Assembly (NCBI GenBank): GCA_002327305.1
Contig: DCUZ01000032.1
Span: forward strand, 29,605 to 43,085
Origin: Holophagales bacterium UBA2201
Lineage (GTDB): Bacteria; Acidobacteriota; Thermoanaerobaculia; UBA2201
Reading direction: 5' to 3'
DNA: 13,481 nucleotides
The notes under the pieces: model-generated
Database searches by the model: none
The model's input: only the letters and a program-made list of their open reading frames with translations
Told to the model about the DNA's origin: nothing
Shown here: positions 6,626-13,391 of the stretch, in pieces
How the letters are laid out: every line of letters begins with the position of its first letter
How positions within the stretch are numbered: position 1 is the stretch's first letter
Program-made: the position numbers and the translations under genes

Positions 6626-7990
6626 TTAATCCAGCACTTCGAAAGTGGTGGTGTGGGTGTTGATGAGGACCGGTTCGACTTCCTCTTTCGGCACCTTCAG
6701 ATACTCGGCCACTGAGGAAACGAGGCGGGTGTACCACACCTGCGCCGTCACGGCAAGGGGGCCGACCGCCGCGTCGTCGGGGACCCTCCAGGTGAAGGTC
6801 TCGTTCACCGCCTCCAGCGGAGGCAAACGGTAGTCGGGGCCGAAGGAGGCGGTGTACCACTGCTGGATGGTCATCCGCCCCTTGGGGTCCAGGTAGGGCA
6901 TGCGGAAGATGCGGTCGCCGGCGGGGACGCTCCCGTCGCGACGAAGGCCCTTGAAATCGGGGATCCCCTGCGCCTCGCCGATGTCCTGGTAGGCCAGGGC
7001 GGTGCCGGAGGCGATGGTGAAGTCCTCCCCCTCGAACCCCTTCTTGTCCACCGGCAGGTGCCACACCTTCCCCTTGGCGTCCCTGGCCTCGACATGGAGC
7101 CAGACCACCCGGTCCTCCACCGATCCGGAAGGGATCTTGTGGGCCGCCTTGGCGTTGACGGCCGTCGCGACGAGGACCACGGTCTCGCCGGGTTCCGCTT
7201 CGCGCACCCGGGGGTGGATGCGCACCTCCACCGAACCGGCCAATTTGCCGGGGTCGTGGGCGCCGTGGAAGAGGTGCTGGCGGACGTCGGGGAGGGTGGT
7301 CCCCACGGTGGCGTTCTTCCCGGGGGCCGGAGGCATGTGGCAGTCCTGGCAGACGATCCCGCCCTTCCCCTGCGGCCCCTCCTTCCACTCCAGGTGGGTG
7401 GCCTTGACCCATTGGCCGTAGGGGCTCTTCTCATTGTGGCAGGTGCCGCAGAACTCGGCCGTCTTGAGGAAGGGGTTGACGGCGATGTCGTGGAAGGGGC
7501 TCTCGACGCCGGGGACGCGGGTCCCCTGCTTGGTCCGGCCGGGGACCGAGATCCAGTTGAAGTTGAAGGGGGTGTCCCCCGCGTAGCCGGTGACGGTGTG
7601 GCAGAGGTCGCAGGAGACGCCCTCGTTGGCCCGGCTCTTTTTCTCGGGGCGCGGGGGGGGGACGTCCCCGGCCAGGAAGGCGATGGGGGCGTGGCACCCG
7701 TTGCACTCGGCCTTCACCGCGGCCACCTTGGGCTCCCGGCCGGCATGCGGCACGGCCAGCTCAAAGTACTCGATCTCGTCCCAGTGGTGGGTGTAGGCCT
7801 GGGACATCATCGCCTGCTCGTGCTGGCGGCTGATGTCCACATGGCAGGGGGCGCAGGCCTGGGGGGTCTGGTAGTCGTCGTAGGAACGGGTCCCCAGGGC
7901 GTGCTCGCCCGCCTTGCCGGCCGGTCCGGCGTCGGCCGCGGAGAGGACGCATGCGCACAGGATGATGGCGAGGGTCCACACCTTCTTCAT
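6626..7990 (-). CDS. Exported pentaheme c-type cytochrome (cytochrome c554-like)
   Basis: 454 residues with an N-terminal signal peptide (about 1-21, MKKVWTLAIILCACVLSAADA). Five CxxCH motifs lie in the first half: CAPCH 46-50, CNGCH 96-100, CDLCH 127-131, CGTCH 181-185 and CQDCH 214-218. The arrangement resembles periplasmic multihaem cytochromes of the c554 group. From about 250 onward there are no haem motifs; segments such as VEVRIHPRV and HKIPSG...DRVVWLHVEARDAKGKV suggest a beta-sandwich domain. The ATG at 7990 has AAGGAGG just upstream; the frame stays open further upstream on the minus strand, but only this start gives a signal peptide. It is the first gene of a two-gene unit with the haem-porin. 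The inferred role is periplasmic electron carrier or reductase; the substrate is unknown. Confidence 0.88.
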   Translation of the reverse strand: MKKVWTLAIILCACVLSAADAGPAGKAGEHALGTRSYDDYQTPQACAPCHVDISRQHEQAMMSQAYTHHWDEIEYFELAVPHAGREPKVAAVKAECNGCHAPIAFLAGDVPPPRPEKKSRANEGVSCDLCHTVTGYAGDTPFNFNWISVPGRTKQGTRVPGVESPFHDIAVNPFLKTAEFCGTCHNEKSPYGQWVKATHLEWKEGPQGKGGIVCQDCHMPPAPGKNATVGTTLPDVRQHLFHGAHDPGKLAGSVEVRIHPRVREAEPGETVVLVATAVNAKAAHKIPSGSVEDRVVWLHVEARDAKGKVWHLPVDKKGFEGEDFTIASGTALAYQDIGEAQGIPDFKGLRRDGSVPAGDRIFRMPYLDPKGRMTIQQWYTASFGPDYRLPPLEAVNETFTWRVPDDAAVGPLAVTAQVWYTRLVSSVAEYLKVPKEEVEPVLINTHTTTFEVLD

Positions 7991-8021
7991 TCCTTCCTCC
8001 TTAAGATCGGATTCATGGTGT

Positions 8022-8050
8022 ATCAAATAACAAGCCGCCCGGATTGTCAA
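8022..8050 (-). promoter_or_regulatory. Candidate promoter of the cytochrome-porin operon, overlapping the plsC stop codon
   Basis: On the minus strand TTGACA (8050-8045), a 17-base spacer and TTTGAT (8027-8022). The perfect -35 contains the TGA stop codon of the acyltransferase gene. The predicted start near 8015 leaves a leader of about 25 bases that contains the AAGGAGG of the cytochrome gene. This gives the pair its own promoter in addition to any read-through from plsC. Confidence 0.5.
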
Positions 8051-8784
8051 GACGGGACCTGCCCGCCCGCCTCCTCCGCCCCTCGGATGCACGCCTCCAG
8101 GTCCGCCCGGACCCTCGCCACCAAATCGGGCACCGCCACGCCCTTGTCGAAAGGGACCTCCTCCCCGAAACACACCCGCACCGTTCCGCTCCGCAACCGG
8201 TGGCCGTGCTTGCCGATGACGGCGTCGGTCCCATGGATGCCCATGGGGAGGATGGGCGCCCCCGTGGCGTGGGAAAGGAGAAACCCGCCCTTTTTGAAGG
8301 GGAGCAGGCCGTCCGTCATCGAACGCGTCTCCTCCGGGAAAACGAGGATGGAGAGCCCCTCTCCCAGGAGGGCCTTGGCCCGCTTGAAGGTGGCCAGGGC
8401 CGTCGAGCGGTCGGCCCGGTCCACGGGGATGAACCCGGCCGCGGACATCGCCCAGCCCAGGAACGGGATCCTGAACAGGCTTTTCTTGGCCATGAAGACG
8501 AGGCGGTCCGGGACCGCTATGAAGACCACGGGGATGTCCACCAAACTGCGATGGTTGGGCATGATGATGCGTGCGCATCCGGCGGGCGGCGGATTCACCA
8601 CTTCGACCCTGACACCCCAGCAAAAGAGAAGCCCGCGCGCCCACAGCCGCGCGCAGGTGTTCATACCGCGCCCCCGCGGCCCAACGAAGGAGAGGAGGAG
8701 GCTGACCAGCCCCCAAAAGATCGTCAGGAGTCCGGCCGAGGTCCACTGAAACAGGAAAATCATCGTCCTAAATTGTAACATCAT
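8047..8784 (-). CDS. plsC: 1-acyl-sn-glycerol-3-phosphate acyltransferase (PlsC family)
   Basis: 245 residues. An N-terminal membrane segment (about 8-34) precedes the acyltransferase blocks: motif I NHRSLVD (77-83, catalytic His and Asp), motif II FIPVDR (118-123), motif III FPEETRS (149-155) and motif IV ILPMGIHG (178-185). It would acylate lysophosphatidic acid to phosphatidic acid at the inner membrane. Motif III has Glu where Gly is usual (FPEGTRS). The start could be the ATG pair at 8784/8781 or the ATG at 8763. The latter has AGGA close upstream and a -10-like TACAAT (8777-8772) eight bases away, so seven residues are uncertain. It diverges from the tetR-family gene, sharing its 5' gap. 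Specificity among PlsC-like acyltransferases cannot be read from sequence. Confidence 0.88.
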   Translation of the reverse strand: MMLQFRTMIFLFQWTSAGLLTIFWGLVSLLLSFVGPRGRGMNTCARLWARGLLFCWGVRVEVVNPPPAGCARIIMPNHRSLVDIPVVFIAVPDRLVFMAKKSLFRIPFLGWAMSAAGFIPVDRADRSTALATFKRAKALLGEGLSILVFPEETRSMTDGLLPFKKGGFLLSHATGAPILPMGIHGTDAVIGKHGHRLRSGTVRVCFGEEVPFDKGVAVPDLVARVRADLEACIRGAEEAGGQVPS

Positions 8785-8804
8785 CGCTTGATCGCACGAT
8801 CCCC

Positions 8805-8833
8805 TTGACAGCTTCCGGTTCCGGGAATAAAAT
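8805..8833 (+). promoter_or_regulatory. Strong sigma70-type promoter for the TetR-efflux operon
   Basis: A perfect TTGACA (8805-8810), a 17-base spacer and TAAAAT (8828-8833, five of six consensus bases). The predicted start is near 8840, just before the inverted repeat at 8842-8869, leaving a leader of about 88 bases before the ATG at 8928. It is the best promoter match in the window. Confidence 0.65.
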
Positions 8834-8841
8834 TATACTAT

Positions 8842-8869
8842 GGAAACTTTATCAGTATTATGCGTTTCC
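8842..8869. promoter_or_regulatory. Inverted repeat, candidate operator of the TetR-family regulator
   Basis: GGAAAC (8842-8847) and GTTTCC (8864-8869) form a perfect 6-bp inverted repeat separated by 16 AT-rich bases. It begins about two bases after the predicted transcription start of the tetR gene, an ideal position for autorepression. TetR-family dimers bind palindromes of this overall length. The assignment is inference. Confidence 0.4.
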
Positions 8870-8927
8870 TTGGTTGTTCGCTTGGCCCGTTTCATTCAGA
8901 CCGCGTGGTCTTTCGCCGGTGACGGCC

Positions 8928-9554
8928 ATGCCCCGGTCGGCTGACCTTTTGACCGAGCGCATCCTGGACGCCGCGCAGGCCCGATATTTCGCCCACGGCT
9001 TCAGCCGCTCCACGATGGACGACCTCGCCTCCGATCTCGGAATGAGCAAGAAGACCCTCTACCTCCATTTCCGTTCCAAGGATGCCGTCCTGGAAGCGGT
9101 GATGGACCGCTTCACCCGCGGCATCGCCGCGGAGATGGACCGCGTCCTGGAGGACCCGGCCCTTGATTTCCCCGCCCGGACGGCGGGCCTGCTCGACGCC
9201 CTGGGGCGCCGCCTGGCCCTCCTGGACCGTTTCTTCCTGGAGGACCTGCACCGCCACGCCCCGCGGCTGTGGCAAAAGATCGAGGCCTTCCGCCGGGAAC
9301 GCATCTTCCGCGTGTTCGGCTCCCTCTTCCGCGAGGGGGCGGCCCTGGGCCATTTCCGGAGCGACCTCGACCCCGACCTCATCCTCCAGATCTACTTCCA
9401 GGCCATCCAGAACGTCCTCAACCCCCGCACCCTCGCGACCCTCCCCCACGCTCCGGCCCGTGTGTTCCACACCCTCCTCTCGGTCCTGTTCGAGGGGATG
9501 CTCACCGACCGCGGCCGGAAACTGCGAACGCTTGGCGTTCAGAAGGAGAAATAG
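8928..9554 (+). CDS. TetR/AcrR-family transcriptional regulator (CecR-like context)
   Basis: 208 residues. The N-terminal helix-turn-helix is clear: RILDAAQARYFAHGF (11-25), STMDDLASDLGMSKKTLYLHF (28-48) and SKDAVLEAVM (50-59). The remainder is a helical ligand-binding and dimerisation domain. It probably represses the efflux genes that follow until an inducer binds. The ATG at 8928 is chosen because the HTH starts about 10 residues later; a GTG at 8919 is in frame, and the frame stays open further upstream across the promoter. The stop codon directly abuts the ATG of the HlyD-family gene, so the two are co-transcribed. The order TetR, HlyD, ABC matches the E. coli cecR-ybhG-ybhF arrangement. 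The ligand is unknown. Confidence 0.9.
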   Translation: MPRSADLLTERILDAAQARYFAHGFSRSTMDDLASDLGMSKKTLYLHFRSKDAVLEAVMDRFTRGIAAEMDRVLEDPALDFPARTAGLLDALGRRLALLDRFFLEDLHRHAPRLWQKIEAFRRERIFRVFGSLFREGAALGHFRSDLDPDLILQIYFQAIQNVLNPRTLATLPHAPARVFHTLLSVLFEGMLTDRGRKLRTLGVQKEK

Positions 9555-10526
9555 ATGCGCATTTTCCCATTGTTGATCTGCGGGCTCCTCCTGGCCTCGT
9601 GCACAAACGATCCGGCCGGCGCCCCCCTGCGCGCCTCCGGCACCCTCGAGACCGTCGAGGTGAATGTCTCCGCCAAGGTCCCCGGCCAGATCGTCACGAT
9701 GAACGCGGAAGAGGGGATCGCCGTCCGGGAGGGGGACGTCCTCGCCGTCATCGACCGCTCGACCCTGGACATCCAGCACCGGCAGGCCGGGGCCGGCGTG
9801 GCCCTGGCCGAGGCCCAACTGGCCCTCCTCCTGAGCGGCGCCCGGGCGGAGGACATCCGGTCGGCCGAGGAGACGCTCACGCAGGCGGAGGCCTCCCTGG
9901 CCCAGGCCCAGACCGATTTCGCCCGTCTTGAACGCCTCCTCTCCGCCTCCTCCGTCACGAAGAAGCAACGGGACGACGCCGAAACCCGCCTTACCGTGGC
10001 GCGGGCCCAGACCGAGGCGGCCCGTGAAAATCTTTCCAAAATGCGCCGGTTGGCCCGTCCCGAGGAGATACGGGCGGCCCGGGCCCGCTTGGACCAGGCC
10101 CGAGCCCTGACGGACCTCATCGCCAAGCAGATCGCCGATTGCACGGTGACCGCTCCGGTGGCGGGCACCATCACCCGCGTCCCCCTCGAGGCCGGGGAGA
10201 CGGCCGCTTCGGGGAGCGTCCTGGCCACCATCGCCCGGCTGGAACAAGTCCATGTCAGGGTGTATCTCAGCGAGCGGGAGGTGCCCGCCGTCCGCCTGGG
10301 ATCGCAAGCCGCCGTCGTCGTGGACGCCTACCCGGGCCGCGCCTTCCCCGGGACCGTCACCTGGATCTCTCCCACGGCGGAATTCACCCCCAAGAATGTC
10401 CAGACCAAGGAGGACCGCGTCAAACTGGTCTTCGCCGTCAAGGTCGAACTCGACAATCCCGACGGACTGCTGAAGCCGGGCGTCTACGCGGATGTGGAAA
10501 TACCTCGGGCGAGTATCGGCAAATGA
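9555..10526 (+). CDS. HlyD/YbhG-type membrane fusion lipoprotein of an efflux system
   Basis: 323 residues. An N-terminal lipoprotein signal with lipobox LLASC puts the lipidated Cys at 16. A biotinyl-lipoyl half (about 29-70, SAKVPGQIVTMNAEEGIAVREGD) is followed by an Ala/Glu/Gln-rich alpha-helical hairpin (about 75-190), the second lipoyl half (DCTVTAPVAGTITRVPLEAG) and a beta-barrel domain. EFTPKNVQTKEDRVKLVF near 275-292 is characteristic of YbhG/YhiI-like adaptors as I recall them. It would bridge the inner-membrane ABC transporter to the TolC-type channel. Its ATG follows the tetR stop with no gap and has AAGGAGAA just upstream, inside the tetR end. A 364-base repeat array separates it from the ABC gene. 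Confidence 0.9.
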   Translation: MRIFPLLICGLLLASCTNDPAGAPLRASGTLETVEVNVSAKVPGQIVTMNAEEGIAVREGDVLAVIDRSTLDIQHRQAGAGVALAEAQLALLLSGARAEDIRSAEETLTQAEASLAQAQTDFARLERLLSASSVTKKQRDDAETRLTVARAQTEAARENLSKMRRLARPEEIRAARARLDQARALTDLIAKQIADCTVTAPVAGTITRVPLEAGETAASGSVLATIARLEQVHVRVYLSEREVPAVRLGSQAAVVVDAYPGRAFPGTVTWISPTAEFTPKNVQTKEDRVKLVFAVKVELDNPDGLLKPGVYADVEIPRASIGK

Positions 10527-10890
10527 ACCGCTCCAGTTTCGAGTTTCTAGTTTCGAGTTTAGAGTTTCCACCCGCCTCCCGCACGAAAACAATGCCTGGC
10601 TCATTAGTTGCAATGTTATTCAACTCGAAACTGCTTTTTCCCAACTCGAAACTCGCAACTCGAAACTCGAAACTGCTTTTGTTCAACTCGAAACTCGCAA
10701 CTCGCAACTCGCAACTGCCTCTGTCCAACTCGAAACCCGAAACTCGTAACTCGCAACTGCTTTTGTTCAACTCGAAACTCGAAACTCGAGACTCGAAACT
10801 GCCTCTCTCCAACTCGAAACTCGCAACTCGTAACTCGAAACTGCTTTTGTTCAACTCGAAACTCGAAACTCGAGACTCGAAACTGCCTCT
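10527..10890. repeat. Heptamer-based inverted element with a 42-bp higher-order array
   Basis: This 364-base gap holds no gene. The left arm (10535-10569) is five heptamers of the AGTTTCG type. A non-repetitive spacer (10570-10621) begins with C-rich ACCCGCCTCCCGC. The right arm (10622-10890) is built of AACTCGA-type heptamers, complementary to the left arm. After a first 21-base unit it forms 42-base units (starting at 10643, 10685, 10727, 10769, 10811 and 10853), each of four AACTCGA-like heptamers plus a 14-base tail. The tail alternates between AACTGCTTTTGTTC and AACTGCCTCTSTCC. The last unit is cut at 38 bases by the ATG of the ABC gene. The arms could fold into a long imperfect hairpin between hlyD-type and ABC coding regions. 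Confidence 0.92.
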
Positions 10891-11811
10891 ATGACCCCCG
10901 CCATCGACCTCCGCGACCTATCGAAATCGTACGGCCCCGTCCGGGCTTTGGAGGGCGTGACGCTATCTGTGGAGCGGGGCGAGATGTTCGCCCTCGTGGG
11001 GCCCGACGGGGCGGGCAAGACCACCCTGCTGAGGGTGCTCTGCGGTCTCCTCCCTCCGTCGGGAGGGAGCGCCGCCGTCCTGGGGCACGACATCGTGCGC
11101 GGCACCTCCTCCATCCGCCGCCGCATCGGGTACCTCTCCCAGCGTTTCTCCCTTTACGGCGACCTTACGGTGGACGAGAACATCGAATTCTTCGCCGAGA
11201 TCCACGGCGTCAAGGCCTTCAGACCGCGCCGCGACGAGCTGCTGGCCTTCACCCGTCTCGACCCCTTCCGCTCCCGTCTGGCCGAAAAACTCTCCGGCGG
11301 GATGAAACAGAAACTGGCCCTGGCCTGCACCCTCGTCCACACGCCCGATGTCCTCTTTCTCGACGAGCCGACCACGGGCGTGGACCCCGTCTCCCGCCGG
11401 GATTTCTGGACCATCCTCTCCGACCTCCTGAAGACCGGCCTCACCATCGTCATGTGCACCCCCTATCTGGACGAGGCGGAGCGGTGCGGCCGCGTCGCCC
11501 TGCTTGACGACGGCGGCCTGCTCGCCGTGGACACCCCCGCCGGCCTCAAGCGGCTCATGCGGGGAGCCGTGGCCGAGGTGGTCGTCAGGCCCATCGAAGG
11601 GGCGGCCGACTGGCTGGGGGGCCGCCCGGGGGTGCGGGAGGTCCAGGCCTTCGGCGACCGGCTCCATGTGGTTCTCGACGACGCGTCGGCGCTCGCGCCC
11701 CTCGCCGCGGGCCTGCGCGCCGACGCGTTTGGCGTGGACGCGGCCCGCATCGTGCCGCCTTCCCTGGAAAATGTTTTCATTTCACTGCTGGAGAACGGAG
11801 GCCGTTCATGA
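10891..11811 (+). CDS. ABC transporter ATP-binding protein (YbhF-like)
   Basis: 306 residues: Walker A GPDGAGKTT (37-45), Q-loop Gln84 (YLSQRF), signature LSGGM (134-138), Walker B VLFLDEP (154-160), D-loop GVDP. The switch histidine is replaced by Pro191 (MCTPYLDEAERC), so ATP hydrolysis at this site may be impaired, as often seen in one half of paired ABC subunits. A C-terminal extension after about 215 is typical of drug- or polysaccharide-type exporters. It would power an efflux pump with the HlyD adaptor and the TolC-family channel. The ATG at 10891 directly follows the heptamer array and has no Shine-Dalgarno sequence. The next gene overlaps its stop by four bases (ATGA). The partner permease and the second ATPase are not intact within the window. 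Confidence 0.92.
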   Translation: MTPAIDLRDLSKSYGPVRALEGVTLSVERGEMFALVGPDGAGKTTLLRVLCGLLPPSGGSAAVLGHDIVRGTSSIRRRIGYLSQRFSLYGDLTVDENIEFFAEIHGVKAFRPRRDELLAFTRLDPFRSRLAEKLSGGMKQKLALACTLVHTPDVLFLDEPTTGVDPVSRRDFWTILSDLLKTGLTIVMCTPYLDEAERCGRVALLDDGGLLAVDTPAGLKRLMRGAVAEVVVRPIEGAADWLGGRPGVREVQAFGDRLHVVLDDASALAPLAAGLRADAFGVDAARIVPPSLENVFISLLENGGRS

Positions 11812-13184
11812 TGATTGAAGTCCGGAACCCGCGAAATCCGAAGATTCGTAGGGGCGAGCCGGCGGCTCGCCCGCGGACGGTTTCCGCCATCACCTTTCTG
11901 CTTTTGGCCGCAGCCCTGACGGCCCAGGATGTCCGCCCGATAACCCTCGACGAGGCGGTGGCGCTGACGGTGGAGAACCACCGCGCGCTTGATGCCGCGC
12001 AGGCGCGCGTCGAAGCGGCGGAGGCCGTGCTGGCCGAATCGCGGGCGGCCTCCGGCCCCTCGGCCGGGATCTCCGGCGGCTACGCCTATCTGAGCGCCGT
12101 TGACGAATTCTCCATCCCGGCCCCCCCTCCCGCCACCGGGACCCTCGTCCTCAACCCCTCCATCGACCATTCCTATCAAATCGCCCTCTCGGCCCGTCAA
12201 CCCCTCTATACCGGCGGCCGCCTCACCTCAACGCGCGACGCCGCCCAGGCCCGGGCCTATGCCGCGCGGGAGGAGTGGGCCTCCCAGCGGGCCGACCTGG
12301 TCCTGGCGGCAAGCCGCGCCTATTGGGGCCTTTCCCGAGCGCTGGAGGAACGGCGCGTGGTGGATGACGACCTGGCCCTCGTCCGGGCCCACCTCGCCGA
12401 TGTCGAGCGGTTTCTGGCCGAGGGGATGGCCACGGTGGCGGACCGGTTGAAGGTGGAGGCCCGCCTCTCCGCCGTTCTCTTCCGGCGCGTCGCCTCCGAC
12501 CACGCCGTCCAAACCGCCTCCATGGCTTTGGCCGACCTGGCCGGCCTGCCCCTGGACGCGGTCCTGGAGCCCTCCACTCCCCTCCCCGTTCCGGCGGCCC
12601 CCCCCCTCCCGGCACGGGACCTGGCGGCCGGGGCGTTGGAGGACCGCCCCGAACTGCGGGCTTTGCGCCTCCGGGCGGAGGCCGCCTCGGCGGCGGTGGG
12701 CATCGCGCGCGCCGAGCGCCTCCCCCAGGTGGCCCTTTCGGCGCGCTACCTCTACGGCCGCCCCAACCCCCGCATCTTCCCGTCCGAGGACCGGTTTGAA
12801 GACACCTGGGACATCGGCCTGGGGCTCTCCTTCGACCTGTGGGACGGCGGGGCCGCCGCCCGGAGAATGGACCAGGCCGCGGCCCGGGTCCGCGAAGCGG
12901 AGGCCGCCCTCGCCCTCGCCTCGGACGCCGTGGCACTGGAGGTGCGCGGGGCCCTCCTGGCCCTGGACGAGGCCCTCGCCCTCATCGGCGTGGCGGAAAC
13001 CGGCATGAGGCAGGCGGAGGAGGACCTGCGCGTGACGCGGGAGCGGTTCCGCGAAGGGCTGGCGCTCAACACCGAAGTGCTGGACTCCGAGATGGCCCTG
13101 CTGGAGGCCCGACTGCGGCACACCCAGGCCCTGGCCGCCCATGCGATCGCCCTGGCCCAACTCGATCGGGCGGTGGGGAGATAA
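11808..13184 (+). CDS. TolC-family outer-membrane efflux channel
   Basis: 458 residues with the two-fold internal repeat of TolC/OEP proteins. First half: ITLDEAVALTVENHRALDAAQARVEAAEA style helix, then SGGYAYLS and SARQPLYTGGRL strands. Second half: PELRALRLRAEAASAAVGIA, VALSARYLYGRPNP and GLSFDLWDGGAA, ending in LDRAVGR. It forms the outer-membrane exit duct for the HlyD-ABC pump. The start overlaps the ABC stop (ATGA), with GGAGG six bases upstream of the ATG at 11808, so translation is coupled. The N-terminus is unusually long before the signal hydrophobic core (AITFLLLAAALTAQ, about 27-40). Residues 14-22 are encoded by a REP-like hairpin at 11848-11872. Confidence 0.9.
   Translation: MMIEVRNPRNPKIRRGEPAARPRTVSAITFLLLAAALTAQDVRPITLDEAVALTVENHRALDAAQARVEAAEAVLAESRAASGPSAGISGGYAYLSAVDEFSIPAPPPATGTLVLNPSIDHSYQIALSARQPLYTGGRLTSTRDAAQARAYAAREEWASQRADLVLAASRAYWGLSRALEERRVVDDDLALVRAHLADVERFLAEGMATVADRLKVEARLSAVLFRRVASDHAVQTASMALADLAGLPLDAVLEPSTPLPVPAAPPLPARDLAAGALEDRPELRALRLRAEAASAAVGIARAERLPQVALSARYLYGRPNPRIFPSEDRFEDTWDIGLGLSFDLWDGGAAARRMDQAAARVREAEAALALASDAVALEVRGALLALDEALALIGVAETGMRQAEEDLRVTRERFREGLALNTEVLDSEMALLEARLRHTQALAAHAIALAQLDRAVGR
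11848..11872. repeat. REP-like palindrome inside the TolC signal-peptide coding region
   Basis: GTAGGGGCGA followed by a perfect hairpin: GGGCGAGCC (11852-11860), loop GGC, GGCTCGCCC (11864-11872). It matches repeat copy B at 175-199 except for a paired change (C-G to G-C in the stem) and one loop base. It is read in frame as RRGEPAARP without a stop codon. Confidence 0.85.
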
Positions 13185-13319
13185 AATATGCATAGTTTCG
13201 AGTTTATAGTTGCGAGTTTCGAGTTCCCCCACCCTCCCATAAGCGGTCATTGCAGGGTTTCCCGCTCGGCATTTCAGCTGTTTAACTCGAAACTAGAAAC
13301 TGGAAACTAGAAACTCATC
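13185..13319. repeat. Second heptamer-based inverted element
   Basis: Left arm 13194-13225: AGTTTCG, AGTTTAT, AGTTGCG, AGTTTCG, AGTT. A C-rich start (CCCCCACCCTCCCA) opens the 58-base spacer. Right arm 13284-13318: AACTCGA, AACTAGA, AACTGGA, AACTAGA, AACTCAT. The arms are mutually complementary. The right arm ends one base before the ATG of the truncated ABC gene, as the first element ends at the intact ABC gene. No Shine-Dalgarno sequence is present. Confidence 0.88.
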
Positions 13320-13391
13320 ATGGAAAAGGCCATCACCGTCCGCGACCTCTCCAAGCGATTCGGCCCCTTTAAGGCGGCGGTGGGGAGATAG
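13320..13391 (+). pseudogene. Truncated start of a second ABC ATPase gene, fused to a TolC-gene 3' end
   Basis: The first 18-19 codons read MEKAITVRDLSKRFGPFKA, an unmistakable ABC-ATPase N-terminus similar to MTPAIDLRDLSKSYGPVRA of the gene at 10891. The expected continuation to Walker A is absent. Instead the frame runs into AAVGR and a TAG. The bases GCGGTGGGGAGATA repeat the last bases of the TolC-family gene, and the following sequence repeats the element behind it. I see no rescue in another frame. It is probably the second ATPase of the same pump, broken by recombination or by a contig join. Confidence 0.7.

Noticed and set aside
7058..8749. Large plus-strand open frame of over 550 codons
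   Set aside because: It is antisense to the cytochrome and acyltransferase genes, which have clear motifs, and open only because of high third-position GC.
8892..10613. Large minus-strand open frame of over 570 codons
   Set aside because: Antisense shadow of the TetR and HlyD genes; its protein has no recognisable domain.
10643..10890. Possible CRISPR array
   Set aside because: The 42-base units are contiguous and internally heptameric, with no unique spacers and no cas genes nearby.
10608..11507. Long open frame rich in NSKLETRN-like repeats running into the ABC gene
   Set aside because: It is an artefact of the heptamer array (42 is a multiple of three) continuing as an out-of-frame shadow of the ABC gene.
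11808..11880. Twin-arginine signal in the TolC-family protein (residues R14-R15)
   Set aside because: The Arg pair is encoded by the REP-like repeat, the context RRGEPAA lacks the Tat consensus, and TolC-family proteins use Sec.
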